DNA of 8,042 bases, taken from the NCBI GenBank assembly GCA_001724315.1, contig MEEC01000001.1, positions 1 through 8,042 of the forward strand. The letters are read 5' to 3'. Positions 1 to 5,420 of this stretch are shown here, in pieces (position 1 is the first letter of the stretch; every line of letters begins with the position of its first letter). The notes under the pieces were generated by a model. That model worked only from the letters and a program-made list of their open reading frames with translations, was not told the DNA's origin and searched no databases. This stretch comes from Lautropia sp. SCN 70-15. Lineage in GTDB: Bacteria; Pseudomonadota; Gammaproteobacteria; Burkholderiales; Burkholderiaceae_E. Position numbers and translations under genes: made by a program.

Positions 1-42
1 GCCCGCCGTCATGGTCGAGGATCAGTCAAGGACGGCTGTGCG

Positions 43-456
43 TCACTCCGCCTGCAAGGCGGCGATCAAGGGGCAGCGCACCCGGCCGCGAATGGCATTG
101 CAGCGCTGCACGAGCTCGGACAGCGCCGCTTCGATGCGCTGCAGGTCAGCCAGTCGTTCGCGAACGTCAACGAGTTTGCGCTGAGCCTGCGCACGCGCCT
201 CGGCGCAGTGCGATCCGTCCTCGAGCTTGAGCAGTTCGGACACCTCGTCGAGACTGAAGCCCAGCCGCTGTGCCGACTTGATGAAGCGGACGCGGCCAAG
301 CTCGTCGGCGCCGTAACGGCGGATACTTCCCTGCGGCCGATCTGGTTCGGGCAACAGCCCCTTGCGCTGGTAGAAGCGGATGGTTTCGACATTGACGCCA
401 GCCGCGCGCGCCAGCGCGCCGATCGTCATCGCCTCGATCTCGGGCGTGCTGTTCAT
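43..456 (-). CDS. merR: MerR, Hg(II)-responsive transcriptional regulator
   Basis: This is a 137-aa MerR-family regulator. It represses the divergent merT promoter without mercury and activates it by untwisting DNA when Hg(II) binds. The N-terminal winged HTH (about residues 10-55) contains AAGVNVETIRFYQRKGLL, almost identical to the Tn501/Tn21 MerR I remember. A long dimerisation helix follows. The three Hg(II) ligands of the family are all present as Cys84 (in EDGSHC), Cys119 and Cys128 (in VRCPLIA), which separates it from MerR relatives sensing other metals. The frame stays open upstream to about 606, but that would run through the operator and into merT. The ATG at 456 is preceded by a GGAG (465-468, minus) at 8-nt spacing and gives the family's usual length. 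The C-terminus is slightly shorter than the 144 aa of Tn501 MerR. Confidence 0.96.
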   Translation of the reverse strand: MNSTPEIEAMTIGALARAAGVNVETIRFYQRKGLLPEPDRPQGSIRRYGADELGRVRFIKSAQRLGFSLDEVSELLKLEDGSHCAEARAQAQRKLVDVRERLADLQRIEAALSELVQRCNAIRGRVRCPLIAALQAE

Positions 457-460
457 GGTC

Positions 461-491
461 TTGACTCCGTACTTAAGTACGGAAGTAAGCT
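461..491 (+). promoter_or_regulatory. merT promoter with MerR operator dyad
   Basis: The -35 TTGACT (461-466) and -10 TAAGCT (486-491) are separated by 19 bp, the overlong spacer typical of MerR-activated promoters. The spacer holds a perfect 18-bp palindrome at 466-483 (TCCGTACTTAAGTACGGA), the MerR binding site. It closely matches the Tn501/Tn21 mer operator as I recall it. The ribosome binding site of merR (GGAG, minus, 465-468) overlaps the left end of the dyad and the -35. The predicted transcription start, 6-7 nt after the -10, falls on or next to the merT ATG at 498. Confidence 0.93.
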
Positions 492-497
492 TACTCC

Positions 498-872
498 ATG
501 AAACCAGACACCCCAACTGCGCAAGGCAGTACCGGAGGCGGCCGTGCGGCGCTCGCGGCCGGATTCGTCTCGGCCATCCTCGCATCGACCTGCTGCCTCG
601 GGCCATTGGTGCTGATCACGCTGGGCTTCTCAGGGGCATGGATCAGCAACCTGACGGCCCTCGAACCCTACCGCCCGATCTTCATCGGCGCGGCCCTCGT
701 CGCGTTGTTCCTCGCCGGGCGACGCATATGGGCGAAAGCCCCGGCGTGCGAACCCGGACAGGCCTGCGCGGTGCCGTCGGTTCGGCGCGGCTACGAGCTG
801 CTGTTCGGGATCGTGGTCGCCCTGGTGATCGTGGCGCTCGGCTTCCCGCTGGTCGCGCCCTGGTTTTACTGA
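498..872 (+). CDS. merT: MerT, mercuric ion inner-membrane transporter
   Basis: This 124-aa inner-membrane protein takes Hg(II) from periplasmic MerP and moves it to the cytoplasm. Three hydrophobic segments are visible at about residues 18-44, 58-77 and 101-122. The Cys pair of the first membrane helix is Cys32-Cys33 (TCCLGPLVLI). The cytoplasmic-loop pair is Cys84 and Cys90, so all four transport cysteines are kept. Motifs such as LEPYRPIFIG and VALGFP match MerT of Tn501. The N-terminus is several residues longer than that protein (116 aa), with a Gly/Thr-rich stretch. ATG 498 is the only possible start: in-frame stops lie at 462-464 and 474-476, and no later ATG/GTG/TTG precedes the first membrane helix. 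There is no Shine-Dalgarno, because the ATG lies 6 nt after the -10 box. merP follows after 11 nt. Confidence 0.96.
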   Translation: MKPDTPTAQGSTGGGRAALAAGFVSAILASTCCLGPLVLITLGFSGAWISNLTALEPYRPIFIGAALVALFLAGRRIWAKAPACEPGQACAVPSVRRGYELLFGIVVALVIVALGFPLVAPWFY

Positions 873-883
873 ACGGAGGTTTT

Positions 884-1177
884 ATGAAGAGATTGCTTGG
901 TTTTCCGATGCTGACGCTCGCCCTGATCGTGAGCGTGCCAGTCATCGCCGCGACAAAGACCGTCACCCTGTCAGTGCCGGGCATGAACTGCGCCGCCTGC
1001 CCGATTACGGTCAAGAAGGCGCTCGGCAAGGTGCCGGGCGTGGCCAAGACGGACGTGAACCTCGACAAACGACAGGCGACCGTGACGTTCGACGACGCGC
1101 GGGCGAATGTAGAGGCGCTGACGCGGGCGACCCAGGATGCTGGCTACCCCTCGACGGTGGTCGGGAGCGTGAAGTGA
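884..1177 (+). CDS. merP: MerP, periplasmic mercury-binding protein
   Basis: This is a 97-aa periplasmic Hg(II) scavenger that hands the ion to MerT. Residues 1-23 form a signal peptide: MKRLL basic start, hydrophobic core, and an AxA-like end (VIAA before TKTVTLSV). The mature part is a heavy-metal-associated (HMA) fold with the GMNCAAC motif, Hg ligands Cys36 and Cys39, then PITVKKAL. The end DAGYPS is also characteristic of MerP. The start at 884 has a strong GGAGG at 875-879, 4 nt upstream, and excludes a long in-frame extension that would cover merT in another frame. It lies 11 nt after merT, and its TGA overlaps the GTG of the next gene. Confidence 0.96.
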   Translation: MKRLLGFPMLTLALIVSVPVIAATKTVTLSVPGMNCAACPITVKKALGKVPGVAKTDVNLDKRQATVTFDDARANVEALTRATQDAGYPSTVVGSVK

Positions 1178-1395
1178 CTGCCGTCGTTCTGGAATCGACG
1201 TTGACTTGTCCGGAGTGCGGTCACACCAAGACCGAGACCATGCCTACCGATGCCTGCCAGTGGTTCTATGAGTGCGAGGCCTGCCACGCCATACTCAAGC
1301 CCAAGCCCGGGGACTGCTGCGTCTATTGCTCCTACGGCACTGTGCCGTGCCCACCAATCCAGGAGCGTGGCAGAGGTAGTTGTTGCGCCAGCTGA
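1174..1395 (+). CDS. GDCCVxC-family cysteine-rich small protein of the mer operon
   Basis: This 73-aa protein has 11 cysteines (12, 15, 28, 34, 37, 48, 49, 52, 59, 70, 71). An N-terminal CPEC and a CEAC pair look like a zinc-ribbon-type metal site. GDCCVYCSYGTVPCPPIQ (residues 47-63) is the signature of the family annotated as GDCCVxC domain-containing (seleno)protein. As I recall, some members carry selenocysteine at one Cys position. Here all codons at these positions encode Cys. The protein ends in a Cys-Cys pair close to the C-terminus, as in MerA and MerT vicinal thiols. The GTG start overlaps the merP stop (GTGA), so it is translationally coupled and shares the mer transcript. A role in binding or passing Hg(II) is inferred from context and composition; the biochemical function is unknown to me. 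Confidence 0.85.
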   Translation: MTAVVLESTLTCPECGHTKTETMPTDACQWFYECEACHAILKPKPGDCCVYCSYGTVPCPPIQERGRGSCCAS

Positions 1396-1404
1396 GCGCC
1401 AGTC

Positions 1405-1872
1405 TCAAGCTGAAGGAAAGCCCAGCAGCCGACGCTGCTCGCCCCAGTCGCGAGGCAGCAGGTCTTGGCGGCCACGCAGCGTGTGCAGATTCAGATGCCG
1501 GGGCTGGCGTCCGTCCAGGATGGCCTCGACGATGTCGGGGGCCAAGAGGGTCAGGCGCAGCACCTCGGCCACCCAGCCGGGCTCCAACTTCAGGGCGCGG
1601 GCCAGGTCGGTCGTCGTGGGATAGCGCCCCTCCTCGAGCAGCCGCTTCCAGTAGAAGGCCTTGCCGAGCGTCTTGATCATCGGCGCATCCAGGCCGCCCG
1701 CGGTCGCAGCGGCGGACTCGGGCGTCGGCGGGATCAGGAGCTTGCGGTTCTGGCGGCGCTTGATCGTCAGCGGCACCAGCGTGACGCGCTGGCCATCGCT
1801 GACGTAGCTGCGGGCATCGGTTCCGACCTCGACGCGGATAGCGCGCTTGCGCGGGTTCGTCGTGGTGCTCAT
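1405..1872 (-). CDS. HTH protein coupled to the serine recombinase
   Basis: This 155-aa protein has no name I can give with certainty. The N-terminus (1-50) is basic, with KRRQNRKLLIPP at 38-49. Residues about 74-125 (YWKRLLEEGRYPTTTDLARAL, then the stretch ending LRLTLLAPDIVEAIL) look like the HTH of ParB/KorB-type proteins, and I recall this segment in small proteins or recombinase tails next to serine recombinases. It ends with RDWGEQRRLLGF. The ATG overlaps the recombinase stop (ATGA, 1869-1872), so translation is coupled and it is the last gene of the chain. Its stop lies 9 bp from the stop of the convergent GDCCVxC gene, and no terminator fits between them. Being small, DNA-binding and coupled to the recombinase, it could be a directionality or accessory factor, but that is inference. 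Confidence 0.8.
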   Translation of the reverse strand: MSTTTNPRKRAIRVEVGTDARSYVSDGQRVTLVPLTIKRRQNRKLLIPPTPESAAATAGGLDAPMIKTLGKAFYWKRLLEEGRYPTTTDLARALKLEPGWVAEVLRLTLLAPDIVEAILDGRQPRHLNLHTLRGRQDLLPRDWGEQRRLLGFPSA

Positions 1873-3299
1873 GCCGGTGTTTCCTCGGTCTGTGCGCTGG
1901 ATTCCTCGACCAGCGGATGCGCGCCGATCTCGGGCCCCAATCCCAGCCAGCCGTCCTCGCGCCAGAGGATGTCGAGTCCGTGCTCATGCAGTTGGACCCG
2001 CTCGATCAGCAGCCGCGCGATGCGTTGCTGCTCGGCCGGGAACAACTGCGCCCACACGTCGCCGATGCGTCGCATCGCCACCACCACCTGCGCTTCATCG
2101 AGGGCAGCACCGGCCGGGTGGCGCTGGCACGCCCGCCAGGTGCCGATCAGCACCTCCGGCGCGGCGAGCGCCGCGTGGATCTGCGCGAGCACCGCGTTCT
2201 CGATCTCGGCCGCGGGCAGATGGCCGACGTCCGGGGCGTCCGACGCCAGGCTCGCGCCCGCGTTGCGGCGCTTGTGCAGGTAGGGGACGTAGTAGCGGTA
2301 GGTGCGCCCGCTCTTCTTCTTGACGAAGGTGTGCAGCATGCGCTGGCCGTCGGGCGCGAACAGCAGCCCCGCGAGCAGCGCCGGGTGTTGGGCCCGGTGT
2401 TCACGCGGCGCCTGCTTGCGGCGCGCGATGAAAGCGTGCGCGGCGTCCCACAGGTCTTGCGGCACGATCGCTTCGTGTTGGCCGGGATACCACGTGCCGT
2501 GGTTGCGGATCTCACCCAGGTAGATGCGGTTGCGCAGCAGCGCGAAGATGAACTGCTGGTCGATGGGTCGGCCCGTGCGCCGGCGCCCGCCTTGGGTCAC
2601 CCAGGCCTTGGTGGTGTGCCCCTCGACCGCCATCTCCCGCACCAGCCGTGCAGCCGAGCCATGCTCGGCGTAGCGCCGGAAGATGTCGCGCACCAGCGCC
2701 GCCTCGCGCTCGTTGACGACGAGCTTGCGATCGACGACGTCATAGCCCAGCGGCGGCATGCCGCCCATCCACATGCCCTTCGCCTTGGAAGCGGCGATCT
2801 TGTCGCGGATGCGCTCGCCGGTGACCTCGCGCTCGAACTGCGCAAAGGACAGCAGGATGTTGAGCGTGAGCCGCCCCATCGAGGTGGTGGTGTTGAACTG
2901 CTGCGTGACCGAGACGAAGGAGACGCCGTTGCGGTCGAACACCTCCACCAACTTGGCGAAGTCCGCCAGGCTGCGGGTGAGTCGGTCGATCTTGTAGACG
3001 ACCACGATGTCGATACGGCCGGCCTCGATGTCGGCGAGCAGCCGCTTGAGCGCCGGGCGTTCCAGGTTGCCGCCGGAGTAGCCGCCGTCGTCATAACCCT
3101 CCTCGACGGCGATCCAGCCCTCGTGGCGTTGGCTGGCGATGAAGGCCAGCCCCGCGTCGCGTTGGGCCTCCAGGCTGTTGTACTCCTGGTCCAGTCCCTC
3201 ATCGGTGGACTTGCGCGTGTAGACCGCGCAGCGCCTCGATGGCGTGACGGGACCTGGGGCTAGCGTGGTCGACGAGGACACGGGCCGTTGTGATCTCAT
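1869..3299 (-). CDS. Large serine recombinase (site-specific integrase)
   Basis: This 476-aa protein cuts and rejoins DNA at attachment sites, probably to integrate and excise the surrounding element. The resolvase-type catalytic domain spans about residues 22-170. The nucleophile is Ser31 in VYTRKSTDEG, with Arg29 two residues before it. The active-site KIDRLTRS motif has Asp105, Arg106 and Arg109, and the LLSFAQFEREVTGERIRDK helix follows. A 'Recombinase' DNA-binding domain comes next (about 195-300; GMPPLGYDVVD, then IDQQFIFALLRNRIYLGEI). The position of the usual zinc ribbon is recognisable (LLAGLLFAPDGQRM ... GRTYRYYVPY) but its cysteines are missing. The C-terminus (LFPAEQQRIARLLIERVQL) is typical of proteobacterial members. 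An upstream in-frame ATG at 3356 exists. I chose 3299 because it overlaps the DUF2924 stop as ATGA and matches the chaining of the neighbours. Confidence 0.93.
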   Translation of the reverse strand: MRSQRPVSSSTTLAPGPVTPSRRCAVYTRKSTDEGLDQEYNSLEAQRDAGLAFIASQRHEGWIAVEEGYDDGGYSGGNLERPALKRLLADIEAGRIDIVVVYKIDRLTRSLADFAKLVEVFDRNGVSFVSVTQQFNTTTSMGRLTLNILLSFAQFEREVTGERIRDKIAASKAKGMWMGGMPPLGYDVVDRKLVVNEREAALVRDIFRRYAEHGSAARLVREMAVEGHTTKAWVTQGGRRRTGRPIDQQFIFALLRNRIYLGEIRNHGTWYPGQHEAIVPQDLWDAAHAFIARRKQAPREHRAQHPALLAGLLFAPDGQRMLHTFVKKKSGRTYRYYVPYLHKRRNAGASLASDAPDVGHLPAAEIENAVLAQIHAALAAPEVLIGTWRACQRHPAGAALDEAQVVVAMRRIGDVWAQLFPAEQQRIARLLIERVQLHEHGLDILWREDGWLGLGPEIGAHPLVEESSAQTEETPA

Positions 3300-3769
3300 G
3301 CCGGCTCCTTCTGGCCGAGCTTGGTCTTGAGACCGAAGAACGCGGGGCCCGACCAATGCGTGCCGGTGATGTGGCGGGCGATGGCCGTCAGGCTCTTGAA
3401 TCGCTGCCCTTGATACTCGAAGTCATTGGGCCCGCGCACCAGCACCCGGTGCTCGACGTCGTCGAAGAACCGCGTGAGCACCGTGCCCGGCAGCAGCCGA
3501 TTCGCGTCGTGGCGAAGCTGGCGCGGCAGGATGCCCGTCTCACCGATCTCCTCGAGCTTGCGGCGGGTCGCGGGCTTCAAAGCGCCGAAGGCGCGCTCCT
3601 GGATCCTGTAGGCGAGCCGGCTCTCCAGCCAGGTGCGGTGGTGATGCTTGGGCCGCTCCTCGAAGTACTCGTCCCACAGTGCCCACAGATCTTCCATGGC
3701 CAAGTCGGGCAGCTGCGCGACGCGGGCGGCGATGGTGGTAGCGTCGACTGTGGGTGCGTGTGCCGTCAT
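3296..3769 (-). CDS. DUF2924 domain protein
   Basis: This is a 157-aa DUF2924 protein. The recognisable parts are MEDLWALWDEYFEERP (about residues 24-39), WLESRLAYRIQERAFGALKPATRRKLEE (about 47-74), then a basic region, PGTVLTRFFDDVEHRVLV, and the terminal signature FEYQGQRFKSLTAIARHITG followed by HWSGPAFFGL. In my recollection the C-terminal part is a beta-rich plus helical segment thought to bind DNA, and the family is repeatedly found directly upstream of large serine recombinases. The biochemical role is unknown. Both ends overlap neighbours by ATGA: its start overlaps the stop of the 74-aa gene and its stop overlaps the recombinase start. This suggests it is made in fixed proportion to the recombinase, perhaps as an accessory factor. 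Confidence 0.9.
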   Translation of the reverse strand: MTAHAPTVDATTIAARVAQLPDLAMEDLWALWDEYFEERPKHHHRTWLESRLAYRIQERAFGALKPATRRKLEEIGETGILPRQLRHDANRLLPGTVLTRFFDDVEHRVLVRGPNDFEYQGQRFKSLTAIARHITGTHWSGPAFFGLKTKLGQKEPA

Positions 3770-3990
3770 GGGCGAACTCCGTTGTTGTTATCGGGGTTCG
3801 CATTCACGCGCTGTGGCCCGCACAAGCCAAGGCCAACCGAGTCGCTGTCGGTGGCGGGACGGCCAGGCGGCGGAAAGGGGCGTGCGCGCAGCCGCAGCAG
3901 GGCGCAGGCCAGCAGATCGACGATCTCTTGGTGCGCGTGCCGAGGCCGATCAGCCTCGAGGGCCGGGGAGCGGGGTTCGAGTTCGTGCAT
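3766..3990 (-). CDS. Small hypothetical protein heading the recombinase chain
   Basis: This is a 74-aa protein of unknown function. The N-terminus is acidic/basic mixed (MHELEPRSPALEADRPRHAH). A short helix-like stretch QEIVDLLACALLRLRAR (about residues 21-37) is followed by a Pro/Gly-rich tail ending NANPDNNNGVRP. It has no membrane span or metal motif. Evidence that it is real: its TGA overlaps the DUF2924 ATG (ATGA, 3766-3769), the same coupling as in the next two junctions, and its start directly follows a regulatory-looking hairpin. No Shine-Dalgarno is visible before the ATG, where a 9-bp hairpin sits instead. It could be a translational lead peptide for the recombinase operon or a small accessory protein. 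Confidence 0.65.
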   Translation of the reverse strand: MHELEPRSPALEADRPRHAHQEIVDLLACALLRLRARPFPPPGRPATDSDSVGLGLCGPQRVNANPDNNNGVRP

Positions 3991-3993
3991 GGT

Positions 3994-4016
3994 CGGCGTT
4001 TCGATGGGAAACGCCG
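3994..4016 (-). repeat. Perfect 9-bp hairpin upstream of the recombinase chain
   Basis: CGGCGTTTC (3994-4002) and GAAACGCCG (4008-4016) are perfect inverted repeats with a 5-nt loop. The structure ends 3 nt before the ATG of the 74-aa gene on the minus strand. There is no U-run after it, so it does not look like a terminator of the upstream protease gene. It may be an operator (XRE-type repressors bind such dyads) or an RNA hairpin covering the translation start. A weak -10-like TAGCAT lies just upstream on the minus strand (4020-4025), which would put the hairpin at the transcription start; I saw no good -35 for it. The whole 96-bp gap 3991-4086 holds nothing else I recognise. Confidence 0.6.
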
Positions 4017-4086
4017 CTCATGCTAGGAATCGAGGGGCTCCGCGTAACGGGTTTTGGCGGGGATGCGCGGGCTACGACGCCCTGCG

Positions 4087-5016
4087 TCATCGCACCTGGT
4101 GCTGGCCTGCCGAGACGAACCGGTCGTAGCTGTCGAAGCTTTCGCCGTCCTGCCAGGATCGATCCCAGGCGCGCGGCTCGGCACTTTCCAACAGCAGCAG
4201 GGTCAGGACGCGATCTCTCGAGGCGTAGCTGTGCTTGAACTCGCGTAGCTTCATGTGGGGTGCCTCCTCCGGGCACCAGATCGCAGCAGACATCTCGATG
4301 CCGTCCCACGCCTGCTCGACGCTCGCGTCGGCGGCGAGCGTGCCGGGTAACGGCTCTTGCGGATCGCCGGTGCGCCGGATGCGCGAGCGCGTCCTGACGG
4401 CGCTGCTGCTGCGCCATTCGTACTTCGCGTAGCCGTTGTCCCAGTAGACCAGGATCGCGCGCTGCGAGGTGAACTTGATGAAGCGGATGCACAGCGCCTC
4501 GAACGAGACCTGGAAGCGCTTGGCAATGGCGCCGAGGACGTGCAGATCGATGCGTCCGTTCGAGATCCACTCGCGCAGCCGATCGCCGGGCATCAGCAAA
4601 TTGCTGGCGAAGTCGTCGGCCTCGCGCTCGATCAGGCGCATGGTCTCGTGGCCGGAGTGGACGCTCTCCTTGTCACAGTGGAAGCGCGGCTGCCGGTCGC
4701 GGTGCAGGACGAAGTGCCCGAGCTCGTGAGCGATGGTGAATCGCTGGCGCTGCGGGCTGACCGTGCCGTTGTAGGCGATACCCCAGACCTCAGGGTCGCC
4801 GGGATCCCGCGCCAGCATGCCCTCGAAGGCATCGTCGTTGAACTGCACCGGGGGACGAATTTCCCGAACCCCTTTGCCGTAGGGCGTGGTCGGCAGCATC
4901 TGCCGCACGACATCGAGATCGACGGCCTCGGGCACGTCCGCGCCGTACCACGCCCGCAGCCACTTGTGGACATGGCTGGCAGCAATCGAACCGGTGAGGT
5001 GGCGCGCGGCGCTCAA
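4087..5016 (-). CDS. ImmA/IrrE-family zinc metallopeptidase
   Basis: This is a 309-aa protein. The metallopeptidase core is at about residues 55-150: RFTIAHELGHFVLH carries the HExxH zinc motif (His97, Glu98, His101), and the downstream helix LIEREADDFASNLLMP gives the third ligand (Glu130 or Glu132). This is the ImmA/IrrE (DUF955) arrangement. ImmA of ICEBs1 cleaves its partner XRE repressor, and IrrE/PprI cleaves DdrO. Residues about 155-309 are an extension including FQVSFEALCIRFIKF and a long tail with YDRFVSA near the end; ImmA itself is only about 170 aa, so the tail may sense a signal. The start is TTG (5014-5016), 3 nt after the XRE stop and preceded by GGGGA at about 7-nt spacing. 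No other start occurs before residue 40. The likely substrate is the adjacent XRE protein. Confidence 0.9.
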   Translation of the reverse strand: MSAARHLTGSIAASHVHKWLRAWYGADVPEAVDLDVVRQMLPTTPYGKGVREIRPPVQFNDDAFEGMLARDPGDPEVWGIAYNGTVSPQRQRFTIAHELGHFVLHRDRQPRFHCDKESVHSGHETMRLIEREADDFASNLLMPGDRLREWISNGRIDLHVLGAIAKRFQVSFEALCIRFIKFTSQRAILVYWDNGYAKYEWRSSSAVRTRSRIRRTGDPQEPLPGTLAADASVEQAWDGIEMSAAIWCPEEAPHMKLREFKHSYASRDRVLTLLLLESAEPRAWDRSWQDGESFDSYDRFVSAGQHQVR

Positions 5017-5019
5017 TCG

Positions 5020-5361
5020 TCAGTCCCCGCCCTGGCCCTTGTCGGGGAACATGATCTCGAGCGCCTGCCGGTAGCGCCTCTTCTCCTCCTCCGTCATCCC
5101 GGCGTACTCGCGGAAGAAGGCCACGTCCTCGGGACTGGCCTCGGGAACCTGGGGGATGGGCTCACCCATGATGTCTTCCATCGTGACGCCCAACACCCTG
5201 GCCAGCGCCTGCACGCGCTCGGCGGAGGGGCGTTGGCCCTCCTTCATCTCCAGTTCCCAGATGTAGGCCTTGGTGCAGCCGACCGCGTCGGCGACTTGCT
5301 GCAAGGTCAATTTCTTCGCCTCGCGGAATCGCCGCAGGCGAGATCCAAACGCGGAAGCCAT
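5020..5361 (-). CDS. XRE-family HTH transcriptional regulator
   Basis: This is a 113-aa repressor-like protein. The N-terminal Cro/CI-type HTH covers about residues 7-62: SRLRRFREAKKLTLQQVADAVG, then TKAYIWELEMKEGQRPS as the recognition part, and AERVQALARVLGV. The C-terminal third (ASPEDVAFFREYAGMTEEEKRRYRQALEIMF) is a helical segment, probably for dimerisation or as the cleavage region for the protease. The ATG at 5361 directly starts the HTH domain; the frame is open far upstream but only as antisense to the divergent gene. It pairs with the ImmA/IrrE gene 3 nt downstream, the classic repressor/antirepressor-protease arrangement. It is divergent from the 413-aa gene, with a 243-bp control region between, so it probably regulates itself and that gene. 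Confidence 0.92.
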   Translation of the reverse strand: MASAFGSRLRRFREAKKLTLQQVADAVGCTKAYIWELEMKEGQRPSAERVQALARVLGVTMEDIMGEPIPQVPEASPEDVAFFREYAGMTEEEKRRYRQALEIMFPDKGQGGD

Positions 5362-5410
5362 GGCGATGTCCCGTCTCGAATCGACTGTCAGTGTAGGAAA
5401 ACAGACCGCA

Positions 5411-5416
5411 AGTATA
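5411..5416 (-). promoter_or_regulatory. Candidate -10 box for the XRE-immA transcript
   Basis: On the minus strand the hexamer TATACT (5 of 6 to consensus) lies about 50 nt upstream of the XRE ATG. The best -35 at usual spacing is weak (TGGCGC, 5435-5440, 18-bp spacer). A weak promoter with repressor control would fit an autoregulated XRE gene. This is a pattern match only. Confidence 0.4.
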
Positions 5417-5420
5417 GCCA

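Noticed and set aside
1..42. Additional gene left of merR
   Set aside because: Only 42 bp are available, with no start, motif or recognisable reading frame.
457..606. N-terminal extension of merR to 606 on the minus strand
   Set aside because: It would run through the mer operator and the start of merT and has no family resemblance; MerR proteins begin close to the TIG...AAGVN segment.
380..883. Upstream in-frame extension of merP
   Set aside because: It is merT read in another frame; the signal peptide and GGAGG place the start at 884.
1917..3263. 448-codon open frame on the plus strand opposite the recombinase
   Set aside because: Antisense shadow of a clear serine recombinase in GC-rich DNA; its composition shows only scrambled repeats of Val/Leu/Arg/Gln and no family motif.
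3994..4016. Hairpin as a rho-independent terminator of the immA transcript
   Set aside because: No T-run follows on the minus strand and the stem runs almost into the next ATG.
3950..4570. 206-codon minus-strand frame overlapping the ImmA gene
   Set aside because: It overlaps the intact ImmA coding sequence in another frame and lacks any recognisable motif.
5384..5392. ACTGTCAGT dyad as the XRE operator
   Set aside because: Only 4-bp arms and a single copy; expected by chance. The CGAGAT motifs are better candidates.
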